Positions 17,228 to 25,694 of a stretch of DNA of 64,000 bases are shown one piece after another. The stretch is from Bacillus sp. SD088 (GTDB taxonomy: Bacteria; Bacillota; Bacilli; Bacillales; Bacillaceae_C), in the NCBI RefSeq assembly GCF_017355205.1, contig NZ_JADIJK010000010.1:115435-179434 (forward strand), read 5' to 3'. The notes under the pieces were generated by a model. The model was not told the origin of the DNA. It did no database searches and was given only the letters and a program-made list of their open reading frames with translations. Position 1 is the first letter of the stretch. Each line of letters begins with the position of its first letter. The position numbers and the translations under genes were made by a program.

Positions 17228-18346
17228 TCAATCCGTCAATAATTCTCCACTATTCCGATCAAAAAATAATGCTTTCCCCATATCAACGGCGACTTTTACT
17301 TTATCCCCTTCATCGTATCTAAATCGTGGATGTGCTCTTACTGTAAACGATTCCTTTCCATAGGAATCTAAATGATAGTAATGGTCAGACCCGATAAATT
17401 CATTGAATTGCAAGAGTCCTTCGATGACAGCATTTGGATATGAGTCAAACAACTCTCGCTCAAATCCCATATGTTCTGGTCTAATTCCCATCACAACTTC
17501 ATAATTGTGGAGTCGCTTGTTTCTCATCATATTCGCTTGCTCTTCGGTTAAATGTAGATTAAATGCACTTGTAAAAAATCGGACTTCATCGTCTACTTCT
17601 CGAATCGTTCCTTGGAATAAATTCATTGGTTGGTTCCCGATGAATTTTGCCACGAAAATATTTTGTGGTCGATTATAAATATTTTCAGGTGTATCTACTT
17701 GCTGGATCAAGCCATTATTCATTACCACAATTCGATCGCCCATTGTCATTGCTTCAATTTGGTCATGTGTGACATAAATGGTTGTAACACCCATTGTTTT
17801 ATGAAGTCGAATAATCTCTGCTCTCATTTGCACACGTAATTTTGCATCAAGGTTGGACAATGGTTCATCCATTAAAAATGCTTGTGGCTGACGAACAATC
17901 GCCCTTCCTAAGGCAACCCTTTGTCTTTGTCCACCACTCAGTTCTCTAGGTTTTCGATCAAGAAAACTACCAATTTCCAAGACACGTGCAGCTTGTTTTA
18001 CAGCATCCTCAATTTCAAACTTAGGGACTTTTTTAATTCGCAGGCCAAATGCGATATTTTCATAAACACTTAAATTTGGATATAACGCATAGTTCTGGAA
18101 TACCATGGATATATCACGATCTTTCGGGGGTATATCATTGACAAGTGTATCGCCAATATAAACATCACCACTCGAAATATCCTCTAATCCCGCAATCATT
18201 CTAAGTGTTGTGGATTTTCCACAACCAGATGGACCTAGGAATACTAGAAACTCTTGGTCATCAATATCCAAATTAAAGTCTTTTACCGCAAATTCTTTGA
18301 ATTTACCATATTGCTTCGAAACATCATTTAATAAAATCCTCGCCAT
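17228..18346 (-). CDS. msmX: Sugar ABC transporter ATP-binding protein, MsmX/UgpC type
   Basis: Cytoplasmic ATPase of CUT1 sugar importers, 372 residues. Visible motifs: Walker [10 protein letters not shown] (38-46), Q-loop VFQNYALYP, signature LSGGQ (136-140), Walker B FLMDEP (157-162), D-loop SNLDAKL and switch His in YVTHDQ. The C-terminal regulatory part (about 240-372) has the TOBE-like MGIRPEHMG motif. It is the first gene of the 12-kb operon; AGGAGGGG lies upstream of the ATG. MsmX-type ATPases are known to energise several importers lacking their own ATPase. Here one ATPase accompanies two permease pairs, and the Lpl-type importer at 51007-54542 has none, so sharing is likely. The symbol is assigned by family, not proven orthology. 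Confidence 0.93.
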   Translation of the reverse strand: MARILLNDVSKQYGKFKEFAVKDFNLDIDDQEFLVFLGPSGCGKSTTLRMIAGLEDISSGDVYIGDTLVNDIPPKDRDISMVFQNYALYPNLSVYENIAFGLRIKKVPKFEIEDAVKQAARVLEIGSFLDRKPRELSGGQRQRVALGRAIVRQPQAFLMDEPLSNLDAKLRVQMRAEIIRLHKTMGVTTIYVTHDQIEAMTMGDRIVVMNNGLIQQVDTPENIYNRPQNIFVAKFIGNQPMNLFQGTIREVDDEVRFFTSAFNLHLTEEQANMMRNKRLHNYEVVMGIRPEHMGFERELFDSYPNAVIEGLLQFNEFIGSDHYYHLDSYGKESFTVRAHPRFRYDEGDKVKVAVDMGKALFFDRNSGELLTD

Positions 18347-18370
18347 TTAGATCCCCTCCTAAGTCAAAAA

Positions 18371-18428
18371 ATACGAAATTTACTATATTTTAAATAAAAT
18401 TATATTCTATATTTTGTGAATTTCGTGT
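18371..18428 (-). promoter_or_regulatory. Putative promoter with flanking inverted operator halves before the msmX operon
   Basis: ATACGAAATTTAC at 18371-18383 and GTGAATTTCGTGT at 18416-18428 are inverted copies with two mismatches in 13. Between them, on the minus strand, a TATAAT hexamer sits at 18404-18399. Two operator halves flanking a -10 box would suit repression by looping or cooperative binding. No strong -35 is visible. The right half is part of a 23-base sequence repeated at 21187-21209. Confidence 0.45.
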
Positions 18429-18434
18429 GAAGAT
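18412..18434 (+). repeat. 23-bp direct repeat, left copy
   Basis: Exact 23-base match, same orientation, to 21187-21209; the shared core is GTGAATTTCGTGTGAAGAT. The two copies are about 2.8 kb apart and bound a block of four small genes. Confidence 0.85.
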
Positions 18435-18704
18435 TCTTCATTTTCATTTTTCAAGGGAAAGCCCTTTCAATATATGTCGAAAATTCTTTAATTCTATCAT
18501 TATTTCGTTCATTTTAGTATTATCCCTTCTCTTCATCGACCATTAGAAGATCGCTCTGGTTCTTTAAACAACTCTGAAGTCAGCTCAACCATAGCTTTAT
18601 GGAATTTTATAGTGATAATTACCATTATTCATAGTTCTGGCATAATTATTTCCTCTTGACTTTTAGGTGGAAATTTAATGCAACGCTAATGATAGTTTAA
18701 CAAT
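18435..18704. other. Gene-free stretch between the msmX promoter and a terminator
   Basis: About 270 AT-rich bases (part of the 466-base gap between genes at 18346 and 18813). I see no open frame with a ribosome-binding site, no strong palindrome and no RNA gene; probably untranslated leader or upstream region of the msmX operon. Confidence 0.4.
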
Positions 18705-18748
18705 AAAAAAGCCCAAATCCTCAACATTAAAATTGAGAATTTGGAGCC
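18705..18748 (-). terminator. Rho-independent terminator of the small membrane protein gene
   Basis: Minus-strand hairpin with arms near 18733-18748 and 18711-18724 (about 14 pairs, mismatched once or twice), then T-run 18710-18705. It lies 65 bases after the stop of the gene at 18813. Confidence 0.85.
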
Positions 18749-18812
18749 TTATCGTTACTTCCGGAAATGCACCTTTTTACGGAAATATTGATCTTATTAT
18801 TCCATATATACA

Positions 18813-18992
18813 TTACTTGCTTTTTTTGTATTCATATGGTTTTTCTGTCCAATCCAAAAATATGATAACTAAAGTAATTCCGATGGACAACCCTATGTTT
18901 TCTAACCAATGAAATTCAGAACTAAATAACCATTTTAACATCGTTAGTAATACAAAGAATATCACACCAAACTTTACATATTTTTTAATCAA
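18813..18992 (-). CDS. Small two-helix membrane protein of unknown function
   Basis: About 59 residues with two hydrophobic helices (FGVIFFVLLTMLKWLF and NIGLSIGITLVIIFLDW) and a charged tail (TEKPYEYKKSK). An ATG at 19019 would extend it by nine residues, but the TTG at 18992 has GGGGG 7 bases upstream and gives the more natural start MIKKYVKFG. I know similar small hypothetical proteins from Bacillus but no function. Its own terminator follows. It stands alone between the msmX promoter region and the TetR operon. Confidence 0.65.
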   Translation of the reverse strand: MIKKYVKFGVIFFVLLTMLKWLFSSEFHWLENIGLSIGITLVIIFLDWTEKPYEYKKSK

Positions 18993-19081
18993 AATTAACC
19001 CCCATAATAAATCAAGCATTTGCTAACACCTACAATCAAATGGCTATTTGTAGCACTCCCGCCAAGTCTTTGTTATTGCGA

Positions 19082-19669
19082 TTAATTAGCCCTTTTGAGA
19101 CCCTCAAAATACACTTCTAATATTCGCATTGCTTCATCGAGTGAATCACTGGAGCCTTGCTCGGCGATCCATAATGCACTTTCGTTCATTGCACCTGATA
19201 ATGAATGTGTCAATGATTCTACTGACAGAGACAAAAAGCAACCGTTCTTTTGCATCTGTTCAAGTTGACTGTAAAGAAGTTTCATTGAGTGGTTGGCATC
19301 TAATTGACGCCAACTATTCCAACCGATAATCGCGGGACCGTCAATAAGAATAATCTGTTTATGGTCAGGCTCAATGGCTGATGTTATAAATGCTCGACAG
19401 CCCAACGACAATTGTTCCCATTGATTTGAACTCGTACTTGCCTGCTGCACGATATTGTCAGCTATTTTCTTTTGAATAGATTCAATGATGGCGTAAAAGA
19501 GGCCTTTTTTATTCTTAAAGTGATGGTACAACGCTCCACGCGTTAGACCTGACTCGTTAACAATATCTTCTAGTGCCGATTTCGCGTATCCATGCTTTGC
19601 AAAATGGCGTTTTCCCGTACGGAGGAGCAATTGTATCGTTTCCTCTGTTTCAGATTTTGTCTTCTTCAT
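19082..19669 (-). CDS. TetR-family transcriptional repressor
   Basis: A 195-residue regulator. The N-terminal helix-turn-helix (about 10-60) has the family pattern GKRHFAKHGYAKSALEDIVNESGLTRGALYHHFKNKKGLFYAII; the rest is the variable ligand-binding helical domain. It is the third gene of a VOC / AlkC-like / TetR operon, starting 3 bases after the AlkC-like gene with a GGTGG site. A perfect 21-base palindrome in the promoter of this operon (20912-20932) is its probable operator, so the operon should be autorepressed and induced by the ligand of this protein. Confidence 0.93.
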   Translation of the reverse strand: MKKTKSETEETIQLLLRTGKRHFAKHGYAKSALEDIVNESGLTRGALYHHFKNKKGLFYAIIESIQKKIADNIVQQASTSSNQWEQLSLGCRAFITSAIEPDHKQIILIDGPAIIGWNSWRQLDANHSMKLLYSQLEQMQKNGCFLSLSVESLTHSLSGAMNESALWIAEQGSSDSLDEAMRILEVYFEGLKRAN

Positions 19670-19672
19670 GTG

Positions 19673-20458
19673 TTATCCACCAATCCTACTCATAAACTCT
19701 AGAGCATCTGGATCATTGACTTTTATCGATGATCGTAGTCCATGCTTTAATGTCCAATTGATTTTGTTCCCATACAGCATATGCATACTCTTTATCCATT
19801 CAATTGTCTCCTCTTTATACATTTTTGACAAGTCATTGAGGTGGTTTCCAACGGATCTTTGTACATACTTGGAATCATCGGTGATCAACGGCTCGAGCAA
19901 AGATAGATTCTTATACGGATCGCCACTTAACACGTCTATTCGCTTCGCCCAAGGTAAACGAGGGCGAGCTCCCTCACTAACGAGGCGACGTACATGTGAG
20001 TTCTCATCTACAGCCCATTCTTGAAATTTCTCTAATACTTGGCTTTCATAACGCAGTAAATAGGGGCGAATTGCAAATTCGGACGTATGACGCTTCGTAA
20101 TTCTGTACAAGGCATCCATCGACACTTCAAATTCATTGAGCCCATACACCTCCACATAATGAGCGATTGGCATTAGAAAATACCCATTTGTAAACATTCC
20201 TTGTTCAGTCTCGTTTTCAGGCCCAAGAATTTGCTTCAAAATCCCTATCGCATCCACGTAAGGCAAAGCGAGCGCTTTGTGCAATTCTTTAGAAATGACC
20301 GCTACCCTGTCTTTCAACTCTAATCCTTCGACTGAGCCACTCACTCCTTCAATAAAGGAATCGCTAGGAAAATCTGAATAGAGAGGGGATATGTGATTCG
20401 CAAGAAATTGAGCTAATTCAGCATCAAAATAATTTTTTAAAGGAATGTAACTGCTCAT
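19673..20458 (-). CDS. HEAT-repeat protein resembling DNA alkylation repair AlkC
   Basis: A 261-residue all-helical protein. The segment [19 protein letters not shown] is the signature I associate with AlkC-type 3-methyladenine glycosylases (HEAT-like superhelix), and the C-terminal repeats ([27 protein letters not shown]) fit the same fold. Those enzymes excise N3-alkylated bases from DNA in the cytoplasm. Its start overlaps the end of the VOC gene by 4 bases (ATGA), so they are coupled. The pairing with a VOC-fold protein and a TetR repressor suggests an inducible detoxification or alkylation response. Catalytic residues cannot be assigned by eye; a HEAT protein without enzyme activity is the alternative. 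Confidence 0.75.
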   Translation of the reverse strand: MSSYIPLKNYFDAELAQFLANHISPLYSDFPSDSFIEGVSGSVEGLELKDRVAVISKELHKALALPYVDAIGILKQILGPENETEQGMFTNGYFLMPIAHYVEVYGLNEFEVSMDALYRITKRHTSEFAIRPYLLRYESQVLEKFQEWAVDENSHVRRLVSEGARPRLPWAKRIDVLSGDPYKNLSLLEPLITDDSKYVQRSVGNHLNDLSKMYKEETIEWIKSMHMLYGNKINWTLKHGLRSSIKVNDPDALEFMSRIGG

Positions 20459-20871
20459 GACACAATATCCGTGAAATGTTTTTGGTATTCAGCGGATGGC
20501 GGTATTACCTGAATAACATCGATAAGTATTCCGTTCGGGTCAGATGTAATGAAATGTCTTTGTCCGAATTCTTCATCCCGAAGGTCAAGCACGATAGGGA
20601 GGTGATGTTTACAAATTAAACGTTCGTAAAGAGAATCAACGTCTTTCACTTCAAGATTTAGGATCAGACCCGTGGTAATTTTCTGACGAGTATCTGTTGG
20701 AACCGTATCATGACTATGGTGAAGCACCGCTAGCTCAAATGAATCAATCCGCAAGCTCACATACCAATCAATTTCAAAAACTATTTCAAACTCGAAATGA
20801 CGAACAAAAAAATCTGCAGTTCTAGAAACATCATCAGTAAGAATTACAGGATAAAACCCAGTCACTACCAT
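20455..20871 (-). CDS. VOC-fold (glyoxalase/bleomycin-resistance-like) protein
   Basis: A 138-residue protein with the paired beta-alpha-beta-beta-beta modules of the vicinal oxygen chelate superfamily: [28 protein letters not shown] at the N-terminus and [47 protein letters not shown] at the C-terminus. Members are lyases, dioxygenases or drug-binding resistance proteins; the metal ligands here are not all obvious (His near HHSHD and Glu/Asp positions in the C-terminal module), so enzyme or binder is open. First gene of the TetR-regulated operon, with AAGGAGTG upstream of the ATG. Confidence 0.85.
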   Translation of the reverse strand: MVVTGFYPVILTDDVSRTADFFVRHFEFEIVFEIDWYVSLRIDSFELAVLHHSHDTVPTDTRQKITTGLILNLEVKDVDSLYERLICKHHLPIVLDLRDEEFGQRHFITSDPNGILIDVIQVIPPSAEYQKHFTDIVS

Positions 20872-20906
20872 TACACTACACTCCTTTTATATAGTTATTA
20901 AGTTGA

Positions 20907-20935
20907 TTTTAACATACATACAGTATGTATGTAAA
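20907..20935 (-). promoter_or_regulatory. Promoter with perfect TetR-type operator
   Basis: ACATACATAC-A-GTATGTATGT (20912-20932) is a perfect 10+1+10 inverted repeat. On the minus strand it overlies the spacer between TTTACA (20935-20930) and TTAAAA (20912-20907), 17 bases apart. Binding there would block RNA polymerase. The gene starts 36 bases downstream. This is the expected site for the TetR protein of the same operon. Confidence 0.85.
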
Positions 20936-21453
20936 GATTGTAAACACATATGCATAGCCATTTTCTTTTCTTTCTCCATCCAGATTTAGGTTCTATCCGT
21001 TCTGTAGAATCCATCTCTATTTGACCTTTTTCACATAAAAGTTTAATTATAGCGTCGGGATTGGCTCTTATATATATTGTTCATGTAAAAAGTTCACCGT
21101 GAGTAGAAAGCGGTGGACGTCTTATTATTTAGCCAAGTTATTTCATATTTACAGGAGACACTCTTGATATTCCGATTAGCCCCCCTTTTTGTGAATTTCG
21201 TGTGAAGATATCTTATTTGGGTATGACAGTTCAATAATGCTAATAAAGCAAAACTAATAGAGGAAAAACACAATTGATTACGCTCTAGGCGACGCTTTCC
21301 AGGTTAGGATCTCAACTGCCATCTTCATGCCACCTCCCACTCCAATCACAAGTCTATGCATTCACCTCTATAGAACTTCACTAAACATTCTTGTTTTCCT
21401 TAAACACCGGGCACTTATCGCTAAAATTCATGTTGAATAATTTCCAAAAACCT
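20936..21453. other. Gene-free stretch with a repeat copy
   Basis: About 520 bases between the divergent VOC and hom promoters. It contains the right copy of the 23-bp repeat (21187-21209) and a weak imperfect hairpin at about 21092-21119 (GTTCACCG / CGGTGGAC). No open frame with support was found. Confidence 0.4.
21187..21209 (+). repeat. 23-bp direct repeat, right copy
   Basis: Identical to 18412-18434 in the same orientation, but the sequences outside differ. Here it is not flanked by the inverted half found at the left copy. Confidence 0.85.
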
Positions 21454-21454
21454 C

Positions 21455-21483
21455 TTGACAATTCAACAATTAATGTCTACCAT
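21455..21483 (+). promoter_or_regulatory. Sigma-A promoter candidate for hom-thrC-thrB
   Basis: TTGACA at 21455-21460, a 17-base spacer, and TACCAT at 21478-21483, about 49 bases before the hom start. No T-box or other leader structure is apparent between it and hom. Confidence 0.6.
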
Positions 21484-21531
21484 GTAAAGACAATTGTTTT
21501 TATAGAAAAGACAGCTAAGGAGTGAACAAAT

Positions 21532-22830
21532 TTGAAAAAGAGTGTTTCTATCGGTCTATTTGGTTTAGGCACAGTTGGATCTGGAGTGATTCAATTGATT
21601 CATAACCACCAAGAAGAACTGTTCCATCAAGTCGGCTGTGATGTAAAGGTGAAAACTGTTTTGGTTCGTAATATAGAAAAGGATCGTGATATTCAAATTG
21701 GAGTTACAGAGTTAACGACAGATCCAAATAAAATTTTGCATGATCCTGAAATTGATATTATCATTGAAGTAATGGGCGGAGTCGAAGAAGCCCGTGAACA
21801 TATTATCGAAGCTTTGAAGGCCAAAAAACATGTAGCAACAGCCAATAAAGACCTAATTGCTTTGTATGGTCCCGAACTCCAAGAAATAGCTACAGAGAAT
21901 AATTGCGACCTGTTCTATGAAGCTAGTGTTGCAGGCGGTGTTCCCATTTTAAGAGGATTATCAGACGGACTTGTTTCAGACAGGATCCAGAAACTTATGG
22001 GAATTGTTAATGGAACAACAAACTATATCCTCACAAAAATGGATGAAGATGGCTTTTCTTATGAGCAAGCTTTAAAAGAAGCACAGGAGCTTGGTTTTGC
22101 TGAAGCTGATCCAACGGCAGATGTGGAAGGCTTAGATGCGGCGAGAAAAATGGCGATTTTAGCAAGGCTTGCTTTTTTCACCAATGTTGCACTTGATGAT
22201 GTTGAAGTGGACGGGATTAGCCAAGTATCTGTAGAAGACTTAAATTACGGTAAAAAACTTGGGTTAACAATGAAATTAATCGGTCTTGCCCATTTTGAAA
22301 ATCAACAATTGGAAGTAAGCGTACAACCAACATTCTTAGCTAAAAGCCATCCATTAGGTGCTGTTAAAAATGAATATAATGCGATCTATGTAAATGGTGA
22401 AGCAGTTGGGGAAACAATGTTTTATGGCCCAGGAGCAGGGAGCTTGCCGACTGCTACAGCGGTAATGTCTGATGTAGTTGCGATTATTAAAAACATGCGC
22501 CTCGGTGTGAATGGTCATAGCTTTGTCGGACCAAGATTTGAGGGTCAACTCAAAACATCTGATCAACGTTTTAGCCAATATTACTTCCGTCTACATTTAA
22601 AGGACGAAGTCGGTGCCTTTTCAAAAATCACCTCTTTATTCAATGAGCTTGGCATTAGCTTCGAACAAATTTTACAAACACCTTTAAGTAAGGATGAGCT
22701 TGCGGAAATTATTATTGTAACGCATACGGTTTCGCTAGAAAATTTCCAAACAGCTTTAATGAAGTTAAGAGATTTACCTGTAGTTGATGATGTAATTAGT
22801 TATTATCGTGTTGAAGGAGATGGAAAGTAA
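21532..22830 (+). CDS. hom: Homoserine dehydrogenase
   Basis: Reduces aspartate semialdehyde to homoserine with NAD(P)H, the branch point to threonine and methionine; cytoplasmic. The 432 residues match the usual length: Rossmann domain with [18 protein letters not shown] (about 5-22), the catalytic core with [33 protein letters not shown] and [20 protein letters not shown], and a C-terminal ACT domain (about 350-425, [21 protein letters not shown]) for feedback control. Start is a TTG with AAGGAG about 10 bases upstream. First gene of the threonine operon; its stop overlaps the thrC start. Confidence 0.97.
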   Translation: MKKSVSIGLFGLGTVGSGVIQLIHNHQEELFHQVGCDVKVKTVLVRNIEKDRDIQIGVTELTTDPNKILHDPEIDIIIEVMGGVEEAREHIIEALKAKKHVATANKDLIALYGPELQEIATENNCDLFYEASVAGGVPILRGLSDGLVSDRIQKLMGIVNGTTNYILTKMDEDGFSYEQALKEAQELGFAEADPTADVEGLDAARKMAILARLAFFTNVALDDVEVDGISQVSVEDLNYGKKLGLTMKLIGLAHFENQQLEVSVQPTFLAKSHPLGAVKNEYNAIYVNGEAVGETMFYGPGAGSLPTATAVMSDVVAIIKNMRLGVNGHSFVGPRFEGQLKTSDQRFSQYYFRLHLKDEVGAFSKITSLFNELGISFEQILQTPLSKDELAEIIIVTHTVSLENFQTALMKLRDLPVVDDVISYYRVEGDGK

Positions 22831-23894
22831 TGAAATGGCCGGGATTATTAGCAAGATATAAAGAATACTTACCAGTTACAGATGAAACGCCGGCGCTTAC
22901 CCTGCAAGAGGGGAACACTCCCCTTGTTCATCTAGAAAACTTATCTAAAGAGCTTGGAATTGAATTACACGCGAAGATTGAAGGAGCAAATCCTACAGGC
23001 TCTTTTAAAGACCGAGGAATGGTCATGGCCGTAGCTAAAGCTGTGGAAGCAGGTAGTAAGTCAATCATCTGTGCCTCAACTGGAAATACTTCTGCGGCTG
23101 CGGCTGCATATGCCGCAAAAGCGGGCATTAAAGCGATTATTGTCATTCCAAAAGGAAAAGTAGCGCTTGGGAAATTAGCACAAGCAATGATGTATGGAGC
23201 CGAAATTGTTGAGATTGAAGGAAACTTCGATGAAGCCTTAAATATGGTTCGTACAATTAGTGAATCTTCTCCGGTGACACTCGTAAACTCTGTGAACCCT
23301 TATCGATTAGAAGGCCAAAAAACGGCTGCATTTGAAGTTTGTGATCAATTGGGCCAAGCACCAGATATTTTGGCGATTCCTGTTGGAAATGCCGGTAATA
23401 TTAGTGCTTATTGGAAAGGATTTAAAGAATATCACGAAATGAACCAAAGCGGTCTACCGAAAATGTATGGCTTTGAAGCAGAAGGTGCAGCCGCGATTGT
23501 TCAAGGAAAACCAATTGCTGAGCCTGAAACGGTGGCAACAGCAATTCGCATTGGAAACCCTGCTAGCTGGCAGCTTGCAGAAGCAGCCCGCGATGAATCC
23601 AAAGGTATGATCCAATCTGTGTCAGATGCTGAAATCCTGGATGCATTCAAATTACTTGCCAAAACGGAAGGTGTATTTGCAGAACCTGCTTCCTGTGCTT
23701 CGATTGCCGGCGTCTTACAACAGCATAATAAAGGCAATATTCCGCAAGGAGCTAAAATCGTTGCTGTCTTGACTGGTAATGGTTTAAAAGATCCACAAAC
23801 AGCTATTGGTGAAATTAATATCGATACAACAGTGCTGCCAAATGATGAAGAACAAGTGCTAAACTATATAAAAGGTATTATGTCAAATGAATAA
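22830..23894 (+). CDS. thrC: Threonine synthase
   Basis: Pyridoxal-phosphate enzyme converting O-phosphohomoserine to threonine, cytoplasmic. The 354 residues fit the short Bacillus-type class. Visible motifs: the PLP-lysine segment TGSFKDRGM, the substrate loop [15 protein letters not shown], and the phosphate-binding glycine loop [14 protein letters not shown]. The start ATG overlaps the final base of hom and the gene end overlaps thrB by 8 bases, so the operon is tightly coupled. Confidence 0.97.
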   Translation: MKWPGLLARYKEYLPVTDETPALTLQEGNTPLVHLENLSKELGIELHAKIEGANPTGSFKDRGMVMAVAKAVEAGSKSIICASTGNTSAAAAAYAAKAGIKAIIVIPKGKVALGKLAQAMMYGAEIVEIEGNFDEALNMVRTISESSPVTLVNSVNPYRLEGQKTAAFEVCDQLGQAPDILAIPVGNAGNISAYWKGFKEYHEMNQSGLPKMYGFEAEGAAAIVQGKPIAEPETVATAIRIGNPASWQLAEAARDESKGMIQSVSDAEILDAFKLLAKTEGVFAEPASCASIAGVLQQHNKGNIPQGAKIVAVLTGNGLKDPQTAIGEINIDTTVLPNDEEQVLNYIKGIMSNE

Positions 23895-24798
23895 GTGTGT
23901 CATCTCTGTTCCGGCCAGCAGTGCGAATGTTGGTCCGGGCTTTGATTCAGTCGGAATTGCGGTGAATAAATATTTAACTTTGACCATTGAAGAGGCTGAT
24001 CAGTGGGAATTTGAGCATCATTCAGTTCATTTACCACCTGTTACAGATCCGCATGAACATTTAATCTATCAATCTGCTTCACAAGCAGCTGAAGCCTATC
24101 ATGCTTCTTTACCAGCTTGTAAAGTTCTGGTAGAAAGTGACATTCCACTGGCTCGCGGACTTGGAAGCAGCGCTTCTGCCATTGTGGCTGGGATTGAATT
24201 GGCTAACCAAAGATGCTGCCTCTCTTTATCTGACCAGGAAAAATTAGCTATTGCTACAGAGATCGAAGGTCATCCAGACAATGTGGCCGCATCTTTGTTA
24301 GGTGGATTCGTCATCGCCTCAAAACTACCAAATGGAGAGTTAGAATGGTTTCAAAAAATCGATGATCAGTTGGAATTTGTTGTTTCCATTCCCGAATTCG
24401 AATTAAAAACGGATGATGCCCGGCAGGTTTTACCAGAGCAATTCACTCGTAATGAAGCCGCTGCAGCTAGTTCCATTGCTAATATTGTTTTCGCCGCCTT
24501 CATTTCTGGTGATTATGAACGTGTCGGCAGACTGATGGAGCAAGATTTATTTCATGAGCCTTATCGATCCGAGCTTATTCCTAACTATGAGCAAATTCGC
24601 TTTGAAGCAAAATCAGCAGGTGCCTATGGTACAGTCATTAGTGGAGCCGGCCCAACTACTATCTCACTTGTTGAAAAAGGAAAAGGAGATAAAGTGGCCT
24701 CTCACTTAAAAAGTAAATTCCCTAAATATACAGTGGATTGCTTAAACATGACATCTGTCGGAGTACAGGTTCATCCCGCTTTCTCTTCCACAACGTAA
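23887..24798 (+). CDS. thrB: Homoserine kinase
   Basis: GHMP-family kinase phosphorylating homoserine, supplying the substrate of threonine synthase. The 303 residues show the N-terminal substrate motif [18 protein letters not shown], the ATP-binding motif [16 protein letters not shown] and the C-terminal motif [17 protein letters not shown]. Last gene of hom-thrC-thrB; a 17-bp hairpin terminator follows within 10 bases. Confidence 0.97.
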   Translation: MNKCVISVPASSANVGPGFDSVGIAVNKYLTLTIEEADQWEFEHHSVHLPPVTDPHEHLIYQSASQAAEAYHASLPACKVLVESDIPLARGLGSSASAIVAGIELANQRCCLSLSDQEKLAIATEIEGHPDNVAASLLGGFVIASKLPNGELEWFQKIDDQLEFVVSIPEFELKTDDARQVLPEQFTRNEAAAASSIANIVFAAFISGDYERVGRLMEQDLFHEPYRSELIPNYEQIRFEAKSAGAYGTVISGAGPTTISLVEKGKGDKVASHLKSKFPKYTVDCLNMTSVGVQVHPAFSSTT

Positions 24799-24805
24799 AG
24801 ATAAG

Positions 24806-24846
24806 AGCAGAAAGAACACTCAGATTGAGTGTTCTTTCTGCTTTTA
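24806..24846. terminator. Strong bidirectional terminator between thrB and a convergent gene
   Basis: Perfect 17-bp inverted repeat (24806-24822 and 24826-24842) with a 3-base loop, followed by TTTTA on the plus strand. It serves thrB, and probably also the convergent coiled-coil gene ending at 24860. Confidence 0.92.
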
Positions 24847-24859
24847 TCCTATGAAGGAA

Positions 24860-25522
24860 TTATAGCCTTTTGGTAAGTTGATAATACTGTTTTTTCTCTT
24901 GATTAAATTGAGTTGTATATTGATTGAATTGATTTTCTTGTTGCTGCAGTTTTTTATAGAGTTGATTAATTTCTTTAATTTGGTCATCTAATTCTTTTTC
25001 GTTAAATTTTTGTTTTTCGATTTGTTGATATAATTTTCTATTTAATGTAATGACGGTATGATAATCTTCCGTATAGGTTAAGTATAGCTGATACCGCTCC
25101 TCATTAAGCTTTTCAATGGATGATATAGTCTTGGCTTGCTGAGCGTTCTTCACTTTCTGGCTAATTGGCTGGATGGTTGCCATAATCGTATAAGCCTTAC
25201 TAAAGTTTTCTTTACTTTCCTCTAAATATTGCTGTTGTTTTTCAACCGAATGAAGCGCAGCGTTTACCACATTTTTTATTTTCTCATCATGATCCACTTG
25301 ATAAGACATCAATTGATCGTAAAATTTTATTTCATCTATACCCGCAGTGCTTAATTCTTGTTGATTATTCGCAAATATCTTTTCAAGTTGAGCCGATTCC
25401 TCCAATGCTTGCGTGATTTCATCGATTCGCTTCTGGTCTTTATATTGATTGAATAAGGATCCGATAAAAAATGTCGCAACCAACACTAATCCGATTGCAC
25501 CTATTCTTTTAAACCACTTCAT
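24860..25522 (-). CDS. Membrane-anchored coiled-coil protein, YkyA-like
   Basis: A 220-residue protein with an N-terminal membrane anchor (about 5-23, IGAIGLVLVATFFIGSLF) and a long, Gln/Glu/Lys-rich helical region to the end (KELDDQIKEINQLYKKLQQQENQFNQY). The layout recalls the YkyA family of putative cell-wall-binding lipoproteins of Bacillus, but there is no lipobox Cys, so it is more likely an uncleaved anchor. GGGG lies about 13 bases before the ATG. It follows a polysaccharide deacetylase gene in the same direction after 170 bases, consistent with an envelope role. Family assignment is from general composition only. Confidence 0.5.
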   Translation of the reverse strand: MKWFKRIGAIGLVLVATFFIGSLFNQYKDQKRIDEITQALEESAQLEKIFANNQQELSTAGIDEIKFYDQLMSYQVDHDEKIKNVVNAALHSVEKQQQYLEESKENFSKAYTIMATIQPISQKVKNAQQAKTISSIEKLNEERYQLYLTYTEDYHTVITLNRKLYQQIEKQKFNEKELDDQIKEINQLYKKLQQQENQFNQYTTQFNQEKKQYYQLTKRL

Positions 25523-25644
25523 TGTTTTTTGATCCCCTTTATCTCGAATTAACTGGCAGTAAGGTCCTCATTCAAGAATTTGAGGAAAAGAAAAATGATA
25601 AATGGGGGATCCACTGCCAGTAAATCCCCGATCCGCTCAACTAA

Positions 25645-25678
25645 CATTCAGTGAGGGAAGGAAAACCCCCACTGAATG
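25645..25678. terminator. Hairpin after the polysaccharide deacetylase gene
   Basis: CATTCAGTGAGGG (25645-25657) and CCCCCACTGAATG (25666-25678) pair almost perfectly across an 8-base loop, 17 bases past the stop. No T-run follows, so termination may be weak. A second inverted pair, ACTGGCAGT / ACTGCCAGT, lies in the same gap at about 25552-25621. Confidence 0.5.
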
Positions 25679-25694
25679 AAGTTTCTCTTTATGG

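Noticed and set aside
21092..21119. Hairpin GTTCACCG/CGGTGGAC as a terminator
   Set aside because: No gene ends there on either strand and the T-run is missing.
24860..25522. Lipoprotein assignment of the YkyA-like protein
   Set aside because: No Cys in the expected lipobox position after the hydrophobic segment.
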